A stretch of 12,014 nucleotides of DNA, taken from NCBI GenBank assembly GCA_015661715.1, contig DQVN01000037.1, forward strand, positions 1 through 12,014, in the 5' to 3' direction. Position 1 is the first letter of the stretch; every line of letters starts with the position of its first letter. Of the stretch, positions 1-8,522 are shown piece by piece. Position numbers and translations under genes: made by a program. The notes beneath the pieces were generated by a model that saw only the letters and a program-made list of their open reading frames with translations, had not been told where the DNA came from and searched no databases. This DNA is from Sulfurivirga caldicuralii. GTDB lineage: Bacteria; Pseudomonadota; Gammaproteobacteria; Thiomicrospirales; Thiomicrospiraceae.

Positions 1-471
1 AAACTCAATGCCACCACCCGCAGAAAAGCCATCATCATCATCCTTTAATGTTTCAGGCAGTACCCCGCCTGTGACCTTGGAGCTGCCATGTGTCCTCGTA
101 TAGCCAGCCAGTGCATAGAGGGAGAACTGGTCAGTCACATCCAGGTGGACCACACCATAAAGCCCCCACATATAGTCAGGCGAAAGGGTAATCTGATAAG
201 CAACATTATTGATATTGACTTTATCCGTATCATCACCGATGGGCACACCCAAGCGACCTTCCATGGAGAAATAGTCGTTGATATGGTAACCCAACCTGAT
301 GCTGGCAACGGGTATGGAAAATTTGGCGCCCACGTTATACTCCGTTTGAGTCTGGGTCAGCTGGATACCTGCATAACTTTTGCCACCACGGGCCTGCTGC
401 GCCAATGCCTGAGTTGAGATTAGCGCGGAAAGGGCAACCGCAGTTGATATGCGCATAAGTTGTGTGTTCAT
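1..471 (-). CDS. Outer-membrane beta-barrel protein (OmpA-like/OMP_b-brl type), C-terminus cut by window edge
   Basis: An ATG at 471 opens a frame that stays open for 157 codons to the left edge, so only the N-terminal part is seen. The start has a good ribosome site (AAGGAAA, about 5 bases upstream). Residues 1-24 are a clear signal peptide: a short basic start (MNTQLMR), a hydrophobic core and an ALA cleavage site followed by QQ. The mature part has alternating polar and apolar strands rich in Gly, Tyr and Thr, with typical barrel phrases such as KSYAGIQLTQTQTEYNVG, RLGYHINDYFSMEGRLG and LYALAGYTRTHG. An Asp-rich stretch (KDDDDGF, near residue 147) looks like a surface loop. This pattern fits the small eight-strand OMP_b-brl family, whose members span the outer membrane; their roles vary and none can be assigned here. 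It lies 90 bases downstream of ilvC on the same strand, behind a hairpin, so it may be a separate transcription unit. Family call good, function unknown. Confidence 0.8.
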   Translation of the reverse strand, partial: MNTQLMRISTAVALSALISTQALAQQARGGKSYAGIQLTQTQTEYNVGAKFSIPVASIRLGYHINDYFSMEGRLGVPIGDDTDKVNINNVAYQITLSPDYMWGLYGVVHLDVTDQFSLYALAGYTRTHGSSKVTGGVLPETLKDDDDGFSAGGGIEF

Positions 472-520
472 TGTGTTTCCTTTTGCGTTTAGCAAATCCA
501 ACCTGATGCCCACCACTCAA

Positions 521-544
521 CAGTAGGGGCTTACGCCCCGACTG
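521..544 (-). terminator. Hairpin after ilvC, possible terminator
   Basis: The inverted repeat has arms CAGT/ACTG and GGGGC/GCCCC separated by one mismatch, around a 4-base loop. Read on the minus strand the loop is GTAA, a GNRA-type tetraloop that stabilises RNA hairpins. It begins 17 bases after the ilvC stop and ends about 50 bases before the outer-membrane protein start. The bases after the stem (TTGAGTGGG) lack the T-run of a classic intrinsic terminator. It may be a weak terminator or a 3' mRNA-stabilising structure that limits read-through into the downstream gene. Confidence 0.4.
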
Positions 545-561
545 CCTGTGTTAAACGGCGA

Positions 562-2102
<1,541 letters not shown>

Positions 2103-2113
2103 TGTTCGCCCCC

Positions 2114-3820
2114 CTACACCAGAATCATCTCATCCTGACCGGCGCCGGCAGGAATCATGGGATAGACATTCTCTGTCTTCTCCACCTGAATATCGATAAA
2201 CACCAACCGGTCTTTCAGGGCAAAAGCCGCCTTGAGCTTGTCCTCCAGCTCTTCCGGCTTGTCGATGCGCATGCCCACATGGCCATAGGCTTCCGCCAGG
2301 GCGACGAAATCCGGCAGGGAATCCATGTAGGACATGGAATAACGCCGTTCATAGAACAGCTCCTGCCACTGACGCACCATACCCAAAAAGCCGTTATTGA
2401 GGTTGACGATCTTGATCGGCAACCCGTATTGCAGACAGGTGGACAGCTCCTGAATGTTCATCTGGATGGAGCCCTCACCGGTGATGCACACCACCGTGGC
2501 ATCCGGATGAGCCAGCTGCGCACCCATGGCCGCCGGCAGACCAAAGCCCATGGTGCCCAGACCGCCGGAATTGATCCAGCGCCGCGGCTTGTCAAAGCGG
2601 TAGTATTGCGCCGCATACATCTGATGTTGACCCACATCGGAGGTGACAAACGCATCCCCTTCAGTGATCCGCCAGACCGCTTCCACCGCCGCCTGGGGTT
2701 TAATTTTGTTCCCCACGGGTGCGTATTTCAGGCAGTCGATGCTACGCCACTGGTTGATCTGATCCCACCAGGCCGCCAGCTGCTCTGCATCCGGCTTCAC
2801 CCCTTTAGCCAACTGTTTGTCCAGCACCCGGTTCATATCGGCCAGAACGCTGTTGACCGAGCCCACAATGGGAATGTCCACCTGCACATTTTTCGAGATG
2901 GATGCCGGATCAATGTCCACGTGAATAATCCTGGCATGGGGGCAGAAACGCTCGATATTGCCCGTCACCCGGTCGTCGAAACGGGCACCAATGGCAATCA
3001 GCGTGTCGGCATGGTGCATGGCCAGATTGGCCTCATACGTACCATGCATTCCCAACATGCCCAACCATTGCTTGTCGGAAGCCGGATACGCCCCCAACGC
3101 CATCAGGGTGGTGGTCACCGGATAACCCAGCTTGCGGGCCAGACTCACCAGCTGCTCGCTGGCATCGTCCAACACCACGCCGCCGCCCACATAGAAAATG
3201 GGGCGTTCAGCACTAAGCATCATGTCCACAGCGCGTTTGATCTGCCCACTGTGGCCCTTGGTCACCGGCTGATAAGAACGCAGCTTCACTTCCTGGGGAT
3301 ATTGATAGTCGCTTGTGGCGGTTTGTACATCCTTGGGAATGTCAACGACCACCGGACCGGGTCGGCCCGTGGTGGCGATATAGAACGCTTTTTTCAGCGT
3401 CATCGCCAGGTCATTCACATCCTTGACCAGAAAGTTGTGTTTGACGATGGGGCGCGTGACACCAACCGTATCCACCTCTTGGAATGCATCCAGCCCGATC
3501 ATGGCAGTGGGCACCTGTCCGGTGAGCACTACCAGCGGGATGGAGTCCATATAGGCTGTGGCAATACCGGTCACGGCGTTGGTTGCGCCGGGACCGGAGG
3601 TGACCAGCACCACACCGGGCTTGCCTGTAGAGCGTGCATAGCCATCCGCTGCGTGTACAGCCGCCTGCTCGTGACGCACCAGAATATGGTTGAGCGTTTT
3701 GGCGTCCGTATCCAGGGCATCGTAAATCGGCAGCACGGCGCCACCGGGATACCCCCAAATATGCTCTACACCCTCGTCCTCAAGAAACTTGATGACGATC
3801 TGGGCCCCTGTCAATTCCAC
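2114..3820 (-). CDS. ilvB: Acetolactate synthase large (catalytic) subunit, GTG start
   Basis: ThDP-, FAD- and Mg2+-dependent enzyme that condenses two pyruvates to 2-acetolactate, or pyruvate and 2-ketobutyrate to 2-aceto-2-hydroxybutyrate: the first common step of branched-chain amino acid synthesis. It is 568 residues with the chosen start. The N-terminal ThDP pyrimidine domain has GYPGGAVLPIYDAL and RHEQAAVHAADGYAR, with the catalytic Glu51. The central FAD domain spans about 190-330 (IGARFDDRVTGN). The C-terminal ThDP domain has GEGSIQMN from about residue 448 and ends the cofactor motif with LNN near 474-476. The usual GDG is GEG here; as I recall this is common in beta- and some gammaproteobacterial homologues, so activity is expected. 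The GTG at 3820 is preferred because GGAGG lies 8 bases upstream and the protein then begins MELTGAQIV, as in relatives. A TTG 15 bases further up would swallow the ribosome site. IlvI-like; first gene of ilvB-ilvN-ilvC. Confidence 0.97.
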   Translation of the reverse strand: MELTGAQIVIKFLEDEGVEHIWGYPGGAVLPIYDALDTDAKTLNHILVRHEQAAVHAADGYARSTGKPGVVLVTSGPGATNAVTGIATAYMDSIPLVVLTGQVPTAMIGLDAFQEVDTVGVTRPIVKHNFLVKDVNDLAMTLKKAFYIATTGRPGPVVVDIPKDVQTATSDYQYPQEVKLRSYQPVTKGHSGQIKRAVDMMLSAERPIFYVGGGVVLDDASEQLVSLARKLGYPVTTTLMALGAYPASDKQWLGMLGMHGTYEANLAMHHADTLIAIGARFDDRVTGNIERFCPHARIIHVDIDPASISKNVQVDIPIVGSVNSVLADMNRVLDKQLAKGVKPDAEQLAAWWDQINQWRSIDCLKYAPVGNKIKPQAAVEAVWRITEGDAFVTSDVGQHQMYAAQYYRFDKPRRWINSGGLGTMGFGLPAAMGAQLAHPDATVVCITGEGSIQMNIQELSTCLQYGLPIKIVNLNNGFLGMVRQWQELFYERRYSMSYMDSLPDFVALAEAYGHVGMRIDKPEELEDKLKAAFALKDRLVFIDIQVEKTENVYPMIPAGAGQDEMILV

Positions 3821-3828
3821 AACTTGGT

Positions 3829-3833
3829 CCTCC
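3829..3833 (-). promoter_or_regulatory. Ribosome binding site that sets the ilvB GTG start
   Basis: A perfect GGAGG core lies 8 bases upstream of the GTG at 3820. The longest open frame begins at a TTG (3835) that overlaps this core, so that upstream start is unlikely. Using the GTG gives the N-terminus MELTGAQ expected for the family. Confidence 0.75.
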
Positions 3834-3871
3834 AATTAGCCAAATAAAGGAAATAAAAGAAAGAACTGATC

Positions 3872-3877
3872 ATTATA
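3872..3877 (-). promoter_or_regulatory. Candidate ilvBNC promoter (-10 box)
   Basis: On the minus strand an exact TATAAT lies 8 bases after the orn stop codon and about 50 bases before the ilvB GTG. A start about 7 bases downstream would give a T-rich leader of roughly 45 bases (TTCTTTCTTTTATTTCC). No convincing -35 box is seen at 17 bases upstream, where the sequence is inside the end of orn. The leader is too short for a leader peptide plus attenuator. Read-through from orn is an alternative source of transcripts. Confidence 0.45.
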
Positions 3878-3885
3878 GCGTTTGC

Positions 3886-4455
3886 TTATGCCCTCTCGCC
3901 ACGAAATTGCGGCAAAAACAGCTGCTTACGATAACAGCGTAGTTCTTCGATGGAGTCCTTGATATCCTCCAACGCCAGATGCCGATCCCGCTTGAGTTGT
4001 TGCGCCTGTGCATACACCGCAGGCGCCCAACGCCGCGCCAACTCCTTCAGGGTGCTGACATCCAGATTGCGGTAGTGGAAAAAAGCTTCCAACTTGGGCA
4101 TGCCCCGCACCAGAAAACGCCGATCCTGACAGATACTGTTGCCGCACATGGGCGATTTGCCCGCCGGCACCCACTGGGCCAAGAAGTCCAGAGTGCGCTG
4201 CTCCGCCTCTTCAATGGGCACCCCCTCGCTGCGGATGCGCGCCAATAACCCGGAAGCACCGTGGTGCTCACGATTCCATTCATCCATACCCGCAAGCACC
4301 GCCTCCGGCGTGGCAATGGCCAGCACTGGGCCTTCGGCAAGAATAGTCAGTTCACTGTCGGTGACGATGGTGGCAATTTCAATAATGCGGTCCCGATCCG
4401 GATCCAGTCCCGTCATCTCCAGATCGATCCAGATAAGATTGTTTTCCTGCAGCAT
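3886..4455 (-). CDS. orn: Oligoribonuclease (DEDDh 3'-5' exoribonuclease)
   Basis: Degrades very short RNAs, especially dinucleotides, to mononucleotides at the end of mRNA decay. In related bacteria it also clears pGpG, the breakdown product of cyclic di-GMP. It is cytoplasmic and dimeric. The 189-residue length is near the usual 180-185. All five DEDDh residues are visible: Asp11 and Glu13 in [10 protein letters not shown], Asp111 in [11 protein letters not shown], and His159 and Asp164 in [12 protein letters not shown]. The ATG at 4455 has GGGGAG five bases upstream. It is divergent from the membrane protease gene across 47 bases and lies 65 bases upstream of ilvB on the same strand. In E. 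coli orn is divergent from rsgA; here rsgA is also on the other strand but three genes away. Confidence 0.97.
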   Translation of the reverse strand: MLQENNLIWIDLEMTGLDPDRDRIIEIATIVTDSELTILAEGPVLAIATPEAVLAGMDEWNREHHGASGLLARIRSEGVPIEEAEQRTLDFLAQWVPAGKSPMCGNSICQDRRFLVRGMPKLEAFFHYRNLDVSTLKELARRWAPAVYAQAQQLKRDRHLALEDIKDSIEELRCYRKQLFLPQFRGERA

Positions 4456-4502
4456 GACTTCTCCCCGTAAAATAGTATCAACTTGCTTATTCTGACAGGC
4501 TT
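4456..4502. promoter_or_regulatory. Divergent promoter region between orn and the M48 protease
   Basis: This 47-base gap must carry, or sit close to, the starts of two opposite units. On the minus strand TGATACTAT (4472-4480) resembles an extended -10 box (TGnTATAAT) placed about 20 bases before the orn start. On the plus strand TAAAAT (4468-4473) matches five of six -10 positions, 29 bases before the M48 start. The two boxes overlap by 2 bases. Neither has a strong -35 box, so these are candidates only. Confidence 0.35.
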
Positions 4503-5750
4503 ATGAATATCATTGAACAACTTTTCATCGCCGCTTTGGTGCTGCGTTTAGGGGTAGAGCTGGTGCTCAATATCCGCCAACAACTGCGCGTGGCCGCGCA
4601 CCGGGATCAGGTGCCCCCTGCCTTTGCGGATAGGGTCTCCTTAACGGCCCATCAGAAGGCCGCCGACTACACCCGCGCCAAACTGCAGTTGGAACGCCAT
4701 AGGTTGTTTTTCGACACCGCCGTGCTCTATTTCATGACCCTGGGCGATGGCTTCAATGAGCTGTATCAGATGTGGTTGCAGACCCAATTACCGCCGCTAT
4801 GGCGTGAGACCTTTTTCGTGCTCTCAACGCTGTGGTTTTTGAGCCTATTGCACCTGCCCTTTCAAATTCTGCGCACCTTCCGCATTGAGGCGGCGTTCGG
4901 CTTTAACCGCACGACGGTGAAACAGTTTATCATCGACCTGCTCAAAGGCTGGTTGCTGGCCGCCGTGCTGGGCACACCGGTGGTCTACGCCCTGGTGTGG
5001 TTGATGGCCAACGCCAGCGGACTCTGGTGGCTATGGGCCTGGGCGCTGTGGCTGGCTGTACAGCTCTTGTTACTGTGGGCCTTTCCTAAGTGGATCGCGC
5101 CCCTGTTTAACACCTTCACCCCGTTGGAGGACGCCGCCCTGCGAGAGCGTATCGAAGCCCTGCTTGCGCGCACCGGCTTTACTTCCGACGGTATTTTCGT
5201 CATGGACGGCTCCCGCCGCAGCAGCCACGGCAACGCCTATTTTACTGGGACGGGTCAACACAAACGCATTGTCTTTTTCGACACCCTATTGAACCGCTTA
5301 AGCCCGGATGAGATCGAAGCGGTACTAGCCCACGAGCTGGGCCATTTCCGCCACGGGCACATCCGCAAGCGCCTGTTGCTTTCAGCGCTGATCAGCCTGG
5401 CGGGCTTCTGGCTGCTGGACTGGGCACTGCACAGCCCCGCCTTTTTCCATGGACTCGGTGCCGACTACACCTCCGCCGGTATGGCGCTGGTACTGTTCAC
5501 CACGGCGGTGCCGGTGCTGTTCTTCTGGCTCAGCCCGCTGATGAGCGCCTTGAGCCGGGTGCATGAGTTTGAGGCAGACGCCTTCGCCGCCCGGCATGTG
5601 GGCGCCGATGCGCTGATCAATGCTCTGCTCAAGCTGTACCGCGACAATGCGGCAACCTTGACGCCGGACCCCTGGTATTCCGCCTGGCATGACAGCCACC
5701 CACCGGCCCCGATCCGTATTCAACACCTGAAGGAATTGCGTCATGAGTGA
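4503..5750 (+). CDS. M48 family membrane metalloprotease (Ste24/CAAX-protease-like)
   Basis: A zinc endopeptidase of the inner membrane. The eukaryotic relative Ste24 cleaves prenylated CAAX proteins and clears blocked translocons; the bacterial role is probably membrane protein quality control, but substrates are unknown. It is 415 residues, normal for the Ste24 group and longer than HtpX. The zinc motif is HELGH (277-281) with the third ligand Glu355 in the SRVHEFEADAFAARH box. A late SHPP (398-401) is the family's C-terminal mark. About six to seven hydrophobic segments are seen, for example near 4-22, 102-122, 148-168, 174-194, 290-308 and 326-346. An N-terminal Peptidase_M48_N-like part covers roughly 30-200. 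The ATG at 4503 has only a weak AGG upstream. The end overlaps the next gene by 8 bases. It is first in a four-gene plus-strand run. Confidence 0.93.
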   Translation: MNIIEQLFIAALVLRLGVELVLNIRQQLRVAAHRDQVPPAFADRVSLTAHQKAADYTRAKLQLERHRLFFDTAVLYFMTLGDGFNELYQMWLQTQLPPLWRETFFVLSTLWFLSLLHLPFQILRTFRIEAAFGFNRTTVKQFIIDLLKGWLLAAVLGTPVVYALVWLMANASGLWWLWAWALWLAVQLLLLWAFPKWIAPLFNTFTPLEDAALRERIEALLARTGFTSDGIFVMDGSRRSSHGNAYFTGTGQHKRIVFFDTLLNRLSPDEIEAVLAHELGHFRHGHIRKRLLLSALISLAGFWLLDWALHSPAFFHGLGADYTSAGMALVLFTTAVPVLFFWLSPLMSALSRVHEFEADAFAARHVGADALINALLKLYRDNAATLTPDPWYSAWHDSHPPAPIRIQHLKELRHE

Positions 5751-6099
5751 AACCGTCGAACCGCTGAAAATCTTGCTGCAAGAACGCTGCCAATACATTC
5801 CCAAAGGCAGCAAGCCGCTGATTATCCCTACGATCGAAAGCTATCTGTCTCAGCTGCCCGGCTGGACGGTGAGCCTGGACTACAAAACACTCAGCAAAAC
5901 CTTCGATTTCAAAAACTACCATCAGGTGATGGCCTTTATCAATGCCGTGGCCTGGCTGGCGCATAAGGAAGACCACCACCCGGAGATCTGCTTTGGCTAC
6001 AACCAGGCGCACATTACCCTGACCACCCATGCGGCCAAAGGACTCACCCTCAATGACCTGATTCTGGCGGCGAAAATCGACCAGCTGCTGGCGGAATGA
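5743..6099 (+). CDS. phhB: 4a-hydroxytetrahydrobiopterin dehydratase (pterin-4a-carbinolamine dehydratase)
   Basis: Dehydrates 4a-hydroxytetrahydrobiopterin to quinonoid dihydrobiopterin, which recycles the cofactor of aromatic amino acid hydroxylases. The 118-residue protein shows the family signature: His74 and HHP (78-80) in AHKEDHHPEICFGY, then THAAKGLTLNDL (95-106) with the conserved His96, Gly100 and Asp105, and the ILAAKIDQL tail. The central LPGW (38-41) is also typical. A 20-residue N-terminal extension with RCQYIPKGSKPL is common in bacterial members. The start ATG lies inside the end of the M48 gene, with AAGGA upstream, so translation is probably coupled. No phenylalanine hydroxylase gene is in the window; standalone members in other bacteria have been linked to molybdopterin metabolism, so its real substrate is open. 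The symbol is by family, not by phh operon context. Confidence 0.93.
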   Translation: MSETVEPLKILLQERCQYIPKGSKPLIIPTIESYLSQLPGWTVSLDYKTLSKTFDFKNYHQVMAFINAVAWLAHKEDHHPEICFGYNQAHITLTTHAAKGLTLNDLILAAKIDQLLAE

Positions 6100-7520
6100 A
6101 CTGGCCGTTTGAATACACCTATACGCAACTACCCGATACCCTGTGGGCTCGGGTCGATCCGATACCGGTACGCGCCCCGCGCCTGCTCATCTTCAATGAC
6201 GCCCTGGCGGATACGCTCGGGCTGAGTCCCTGGCTGGAGGATGTCGATCTGGCCGCGCTGTTTTCCGGCAATTGGCTACCTCCCGGGGCACGCCCTTTTG
6301 CTCAGGCCTATGCAGGGCATCAATTCGGCCACTTCGCGTTGCTGGGAGATGGCCGGGCGCTGATTTTGGGAGAGTGGTGCACAGCGGATGGCCAGCACAT
6401 GGATCTGCAATTTAAAGGCAGCGGACGGACACCCTTTTCCCGTCGGGGGGATGGCCGCGCCGCTGTAGGCCCTATGCTGCGGGAATACCTTATCAGCGAG
6501 GCCATGTACGCGCTGGGAATTCCCACCACCCGTGCCTTGGCTGTCGTGGCCACCGGTGAGACGGTATTGCGGACGCGCGCCCTGCCCGGCGCCGTGCTCA
6601 CCCGCGTTGCCAGCAGCCACATCCGCGTGGGCACCTTTGAGCTGGCAGCACGCATCAATCAAACCACCCTTCAAGCCCTGGCCGACTACACCATCCAGCG
6701 CCATTTTCCCGCATGCGCCCATGCGAAGCGTCCCTATCTGGCCCTGTTAGAGGCAGTGATCGCGCACCAGGCCAGACTCATCAGCCAATGGCTGCACGTG
6801 GGCTTTATTCATGGGGTGATGAACACGGACAATATGAGCATCGCCGGTGAAACCATCGACTATGGTCCTTGCGCTTTCATGGACACTTACCACCCGGACA
6901 CCGTTTTCAGCAGCATTGACACAGCGGGCCGCTATGCCTTTGCCAACCAGCCCACCATGGGCATATGGAATCTGACCCGGTTCGCCGAAACCCTGCTGCC
7001 CCTGTTGGATGAGCGACCCGATAGGGCTAAAGCGCTTGCCCAAGACGCGCTGGCCGATTTTGGTCGGCAACTGCAACAACATTGGCTGGAAGGCATGGCG
7101 GCCAAGCTGGCTTTAAGCAAGCCAGACAGCACCCTCATTTACGATCTACTGCAGCACATGGCGGACACACAACAGGACTATACCCTCACTTTCCGCTATC
7201 TGGCCCAGTGGTTGCGTCAGCAAACCACCCCACTGCCGCAGACAGCTTCCTGGCAGGCATGGCTGCAACGCTGGCGTAATGGGTTAACTGTACCGCCCTA
7301 CCAGGCCGCCGATCTCATGGACACCGTCAACCCGTGCATCATTCCGCGCAACCACCAGGTGCAAAAAGCGCTGGATGCGGCAGAAGCCGGTGACATGGCG
7401 CCCTTCAACGCATTGCTGAATGCATTGCGTCAACCTTTTTGCGACAATGCCGCCACCCGGCCATTTATGGCCGCCCCACGAGAAGATGAACGGATTATGC
7501 AAACATTCTGCGGAACCTGA
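6096..7520 (+). CDS. selO: Protein adenylyltransferase SelO (YdiU/UPF0061)
   Basis: A pseudokinase-fold enzyme that transfers AMP from ATP to Ser, Thr or Tyr of target proteins and is linked to the oxidative stress response in E. coli. The 474-residue length fits (E. coli YdiU is 478). Typical blocks are AYAGHQFGHFALLGDGRA (71-88), LQFKGSGRTPFSRRGDGRAA (104-123) with the nucleotide-binding Lys107, SSHIRVGTF (173-181), HGVMNTDNMSI (239-249) with the metal ligand Asn246, and IDYGPCAFMD (254-263) with the DFG-like Asp255. The C-terminus is FCGT: Cys472 (TGC) sits at the place taken by selenocysteine in some SelO proteins and may form the regulatory disulfide. The start ATG overlaps the pterin dehydratase stop as ATGA, with only a weak ribosome site, so coupling is likely. 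RsgA follows after 2 bases. Confidence 0.97.
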   Translation: MNWPFEYTYTQLPDTLWARVDPIPVRAPRLLIFNDALADTLGLSPWLEDVDLAALFSGNWLPPGARPFAQAYAGHQFGHFALLGDGRALILGEWCTADGQHMDLQFKGSGRTPFSRRGDGRAAVGPMLREYLISEAMYALGIPTTRALAVVATGETVLRTRALPGAVLTRVASSHIRVGTFELAARINQTTLQALADYTIQRHFPACAHAKRPYLALLEAVIAHQARLISQWLHVGFIHGVMNTDNMSIAGETIDYGPCAFMDTYHPDTVFSSIDTAGRYAFANQPTMGIWNLTRFAETLLPLLDERPDRAKALAQDALADFGRQLQQHWLEGMAAKLALSKPDSTLIYDLLQHMADTQQDYTLTFRYLAQWLRQQTTPLPQTASWQAWLQRWRNGLTVPPYQAADLMDTVNPCIIPRNHQVQKALDAAEAGDMAPFNALLNALRQPFCDNAATRPFMAAPREDERIMQTFCGT

Positions 7521-7522
7521 CC

Positions 7523-8512
7523 ATGGGTAAACACACTCGCCGTAAACTCAACCAACAACAACAGCGCCGCGTGCATCAGCGCCGCCACAGCCAAGCCCTC
7601 AGCGCACAAGAGCGGGCCAATGCCCGACCGGGTCAAGTGATTACCAATTTCGGCAAGCGGGTCATGGTGGAGGATAATGAGGGCCAGCAACACAATTGCG
7701 CCATCCGCCAGAACTTGGGTAAGCTGGTGGCTGGCGATCGGGTGCTGTGGCAGGAAACCGGCGTTGACCACGAAGGGGTGGTGATCGCACTGGAGCCCCG
7801 CCAGAGCGTCCTCGCCCGGCCCGGCTTCCGGGGACAGGACCGCATGATCGCCGCCAATATCGACCGCATCGGTATTGTGGCGCCACTGGATCCGGGCGTG
7901 CACCCGGATATGATCGACCGCTATCTGGTGGCCTGTTGCCAACAGGGATTCACACCCTTGTTGATTATCAACAAAACCGACCTGATCGAAACGGATGCCC
8001 AATGGGAAGCGCTGGCAGAAACCCTGCTAGCCTATGATGAGCTGGAACTGCCCATCTTCCCTGTCTCCGCAGAAGACGGCAGCGGGCTGGATGAATTACG
8101 CCAGGCCCTCAAAGATCATACCAGCGTGTTTGTCGGCCCATCCGGGGCGGGCAAATCCTCCCTGATCAATGCGTTGATCCCGGATATTGACATCCGCATT
8201 GGCGCGCTGTCGCAGGCGACCGGGCTGGGCAAGCACACCACCAGCAACAGCATTTTGTATCACCTGCCCGAAGGCGGCGATCTGATCGACTCCCCTGGCG
8301 TGCGCCTGTTCAGCCCACAGAAGCCGGAAAACCTGAAGGCGTTGGAAGCCTGCTTCCCCGAACTGCACACAACCGCCCTGTCCTGCCGCTTCAATAACTG
8401 TACCCATACGGATGAGCCTGGCTGCGCGGTGCTGCAGGCAGTGCAGGATGGCGAAATCGCCTTCAGCCGCTACCACAGCTTTCAGCGGCTGCGTGAGGAG
8501 TTCGCGCTGTAA
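7523..8512 (+). CDS. rsgA: Small ribosomal subunit biogenesis GTPase RsgA
   Basis: A circularly permuted GTPase that binds the 30S subunit late in assembly and couples GTP hydrolysis to release of factors such as RbfA. It is 329 residues. A basic, Gln-rich N-terminal tail (1-34) precedes an OB fold (about 36-93). The GTPase motifs then come in permuted order: NKTD (150-153), VSA (181-183), GPSGAGKSSL (205-214), GKHTTS (236-241) and DSPG (256-259). The C-terminal zinc knuckle has Cys288, Cys293, His295 and Cys301 (CRFNNC, TH, GC). Everything is intact, so it should be functional. It is the last gene of the plus-strand run, starting 2 bases after selO. The pairing with orn across a divergent promoter is as in E. 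coli, but three genes lie between them here. The stop codon lies in a palindrome shared with the opposing gene. Confidence 0.97.
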   Translation: MGKHTRRKLNQQQQRRVHQRRHSQALSAQERANARPGQVITNFGKRVMVEDNEGQQHNCAIRQNLGKLVAGDRVLWQETGVDHEGVVIALEPRQSVLARPGFRGQDRMIAANIDRIGIVAPLDPGVHPDMIDRYLVACCQQGFTPLLIINKTDLIETDAQWEALAETLLAYDELELPIFPVSAEDGSGLDELRQALKDHTSVFVGPSGAGKSSLINALIPDIDIRIGALSQATGLGKHTTSNSILYHLPEGGDLIDSPGVRLFSPQKPENLKALEACFPELHTTALSCRFNNCTHTDEPGCAVLQAVQDGEIAFSRYHSFQRLREEFAL

Positions 8513-8522
8513 GGTTTACAGC
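8506..8522. repeat. Palindrome holding both convergent stop codons
   Basis: GCTGTAA (8506-8512) and TTACAGC (8516-8522) form a perfect 7-base inverted repeat around GGT. The left arm ends with the TAA stop of rsgA; the right arm begins with the reverse complement of the TAA stop of the glycerate kinase gene. RNA from either strand could fold into the same small hairpin. There is no T-run on either side, so it is not a classic intrinsic terminator; it may still pause or protect both 3' ends, or be a chance result of two short C-terminal codons. Confidence 0.5.

Noticed and set aside
335..520. A 61-codon minus-strand frame (MSGGHQVGFAKRK...) between ilvC and the barrel gene
   Set aside because: It overlaps the start of the signal-peptide-bearing barrel gene in another frame. 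The barrel frame is open to the edge, has a good ribosome site and recognisable protein features; this one has none.
2465..2480. GEG instead of GDG in the ThDP motif of acetolactate synthase
   Set aside because: Asp-to-Glu keeps the metal-binding charge, and from memory the GEGSIQM form is frequent in related proteobacterial enzymes, so it looks like a clade trait and not a defect.
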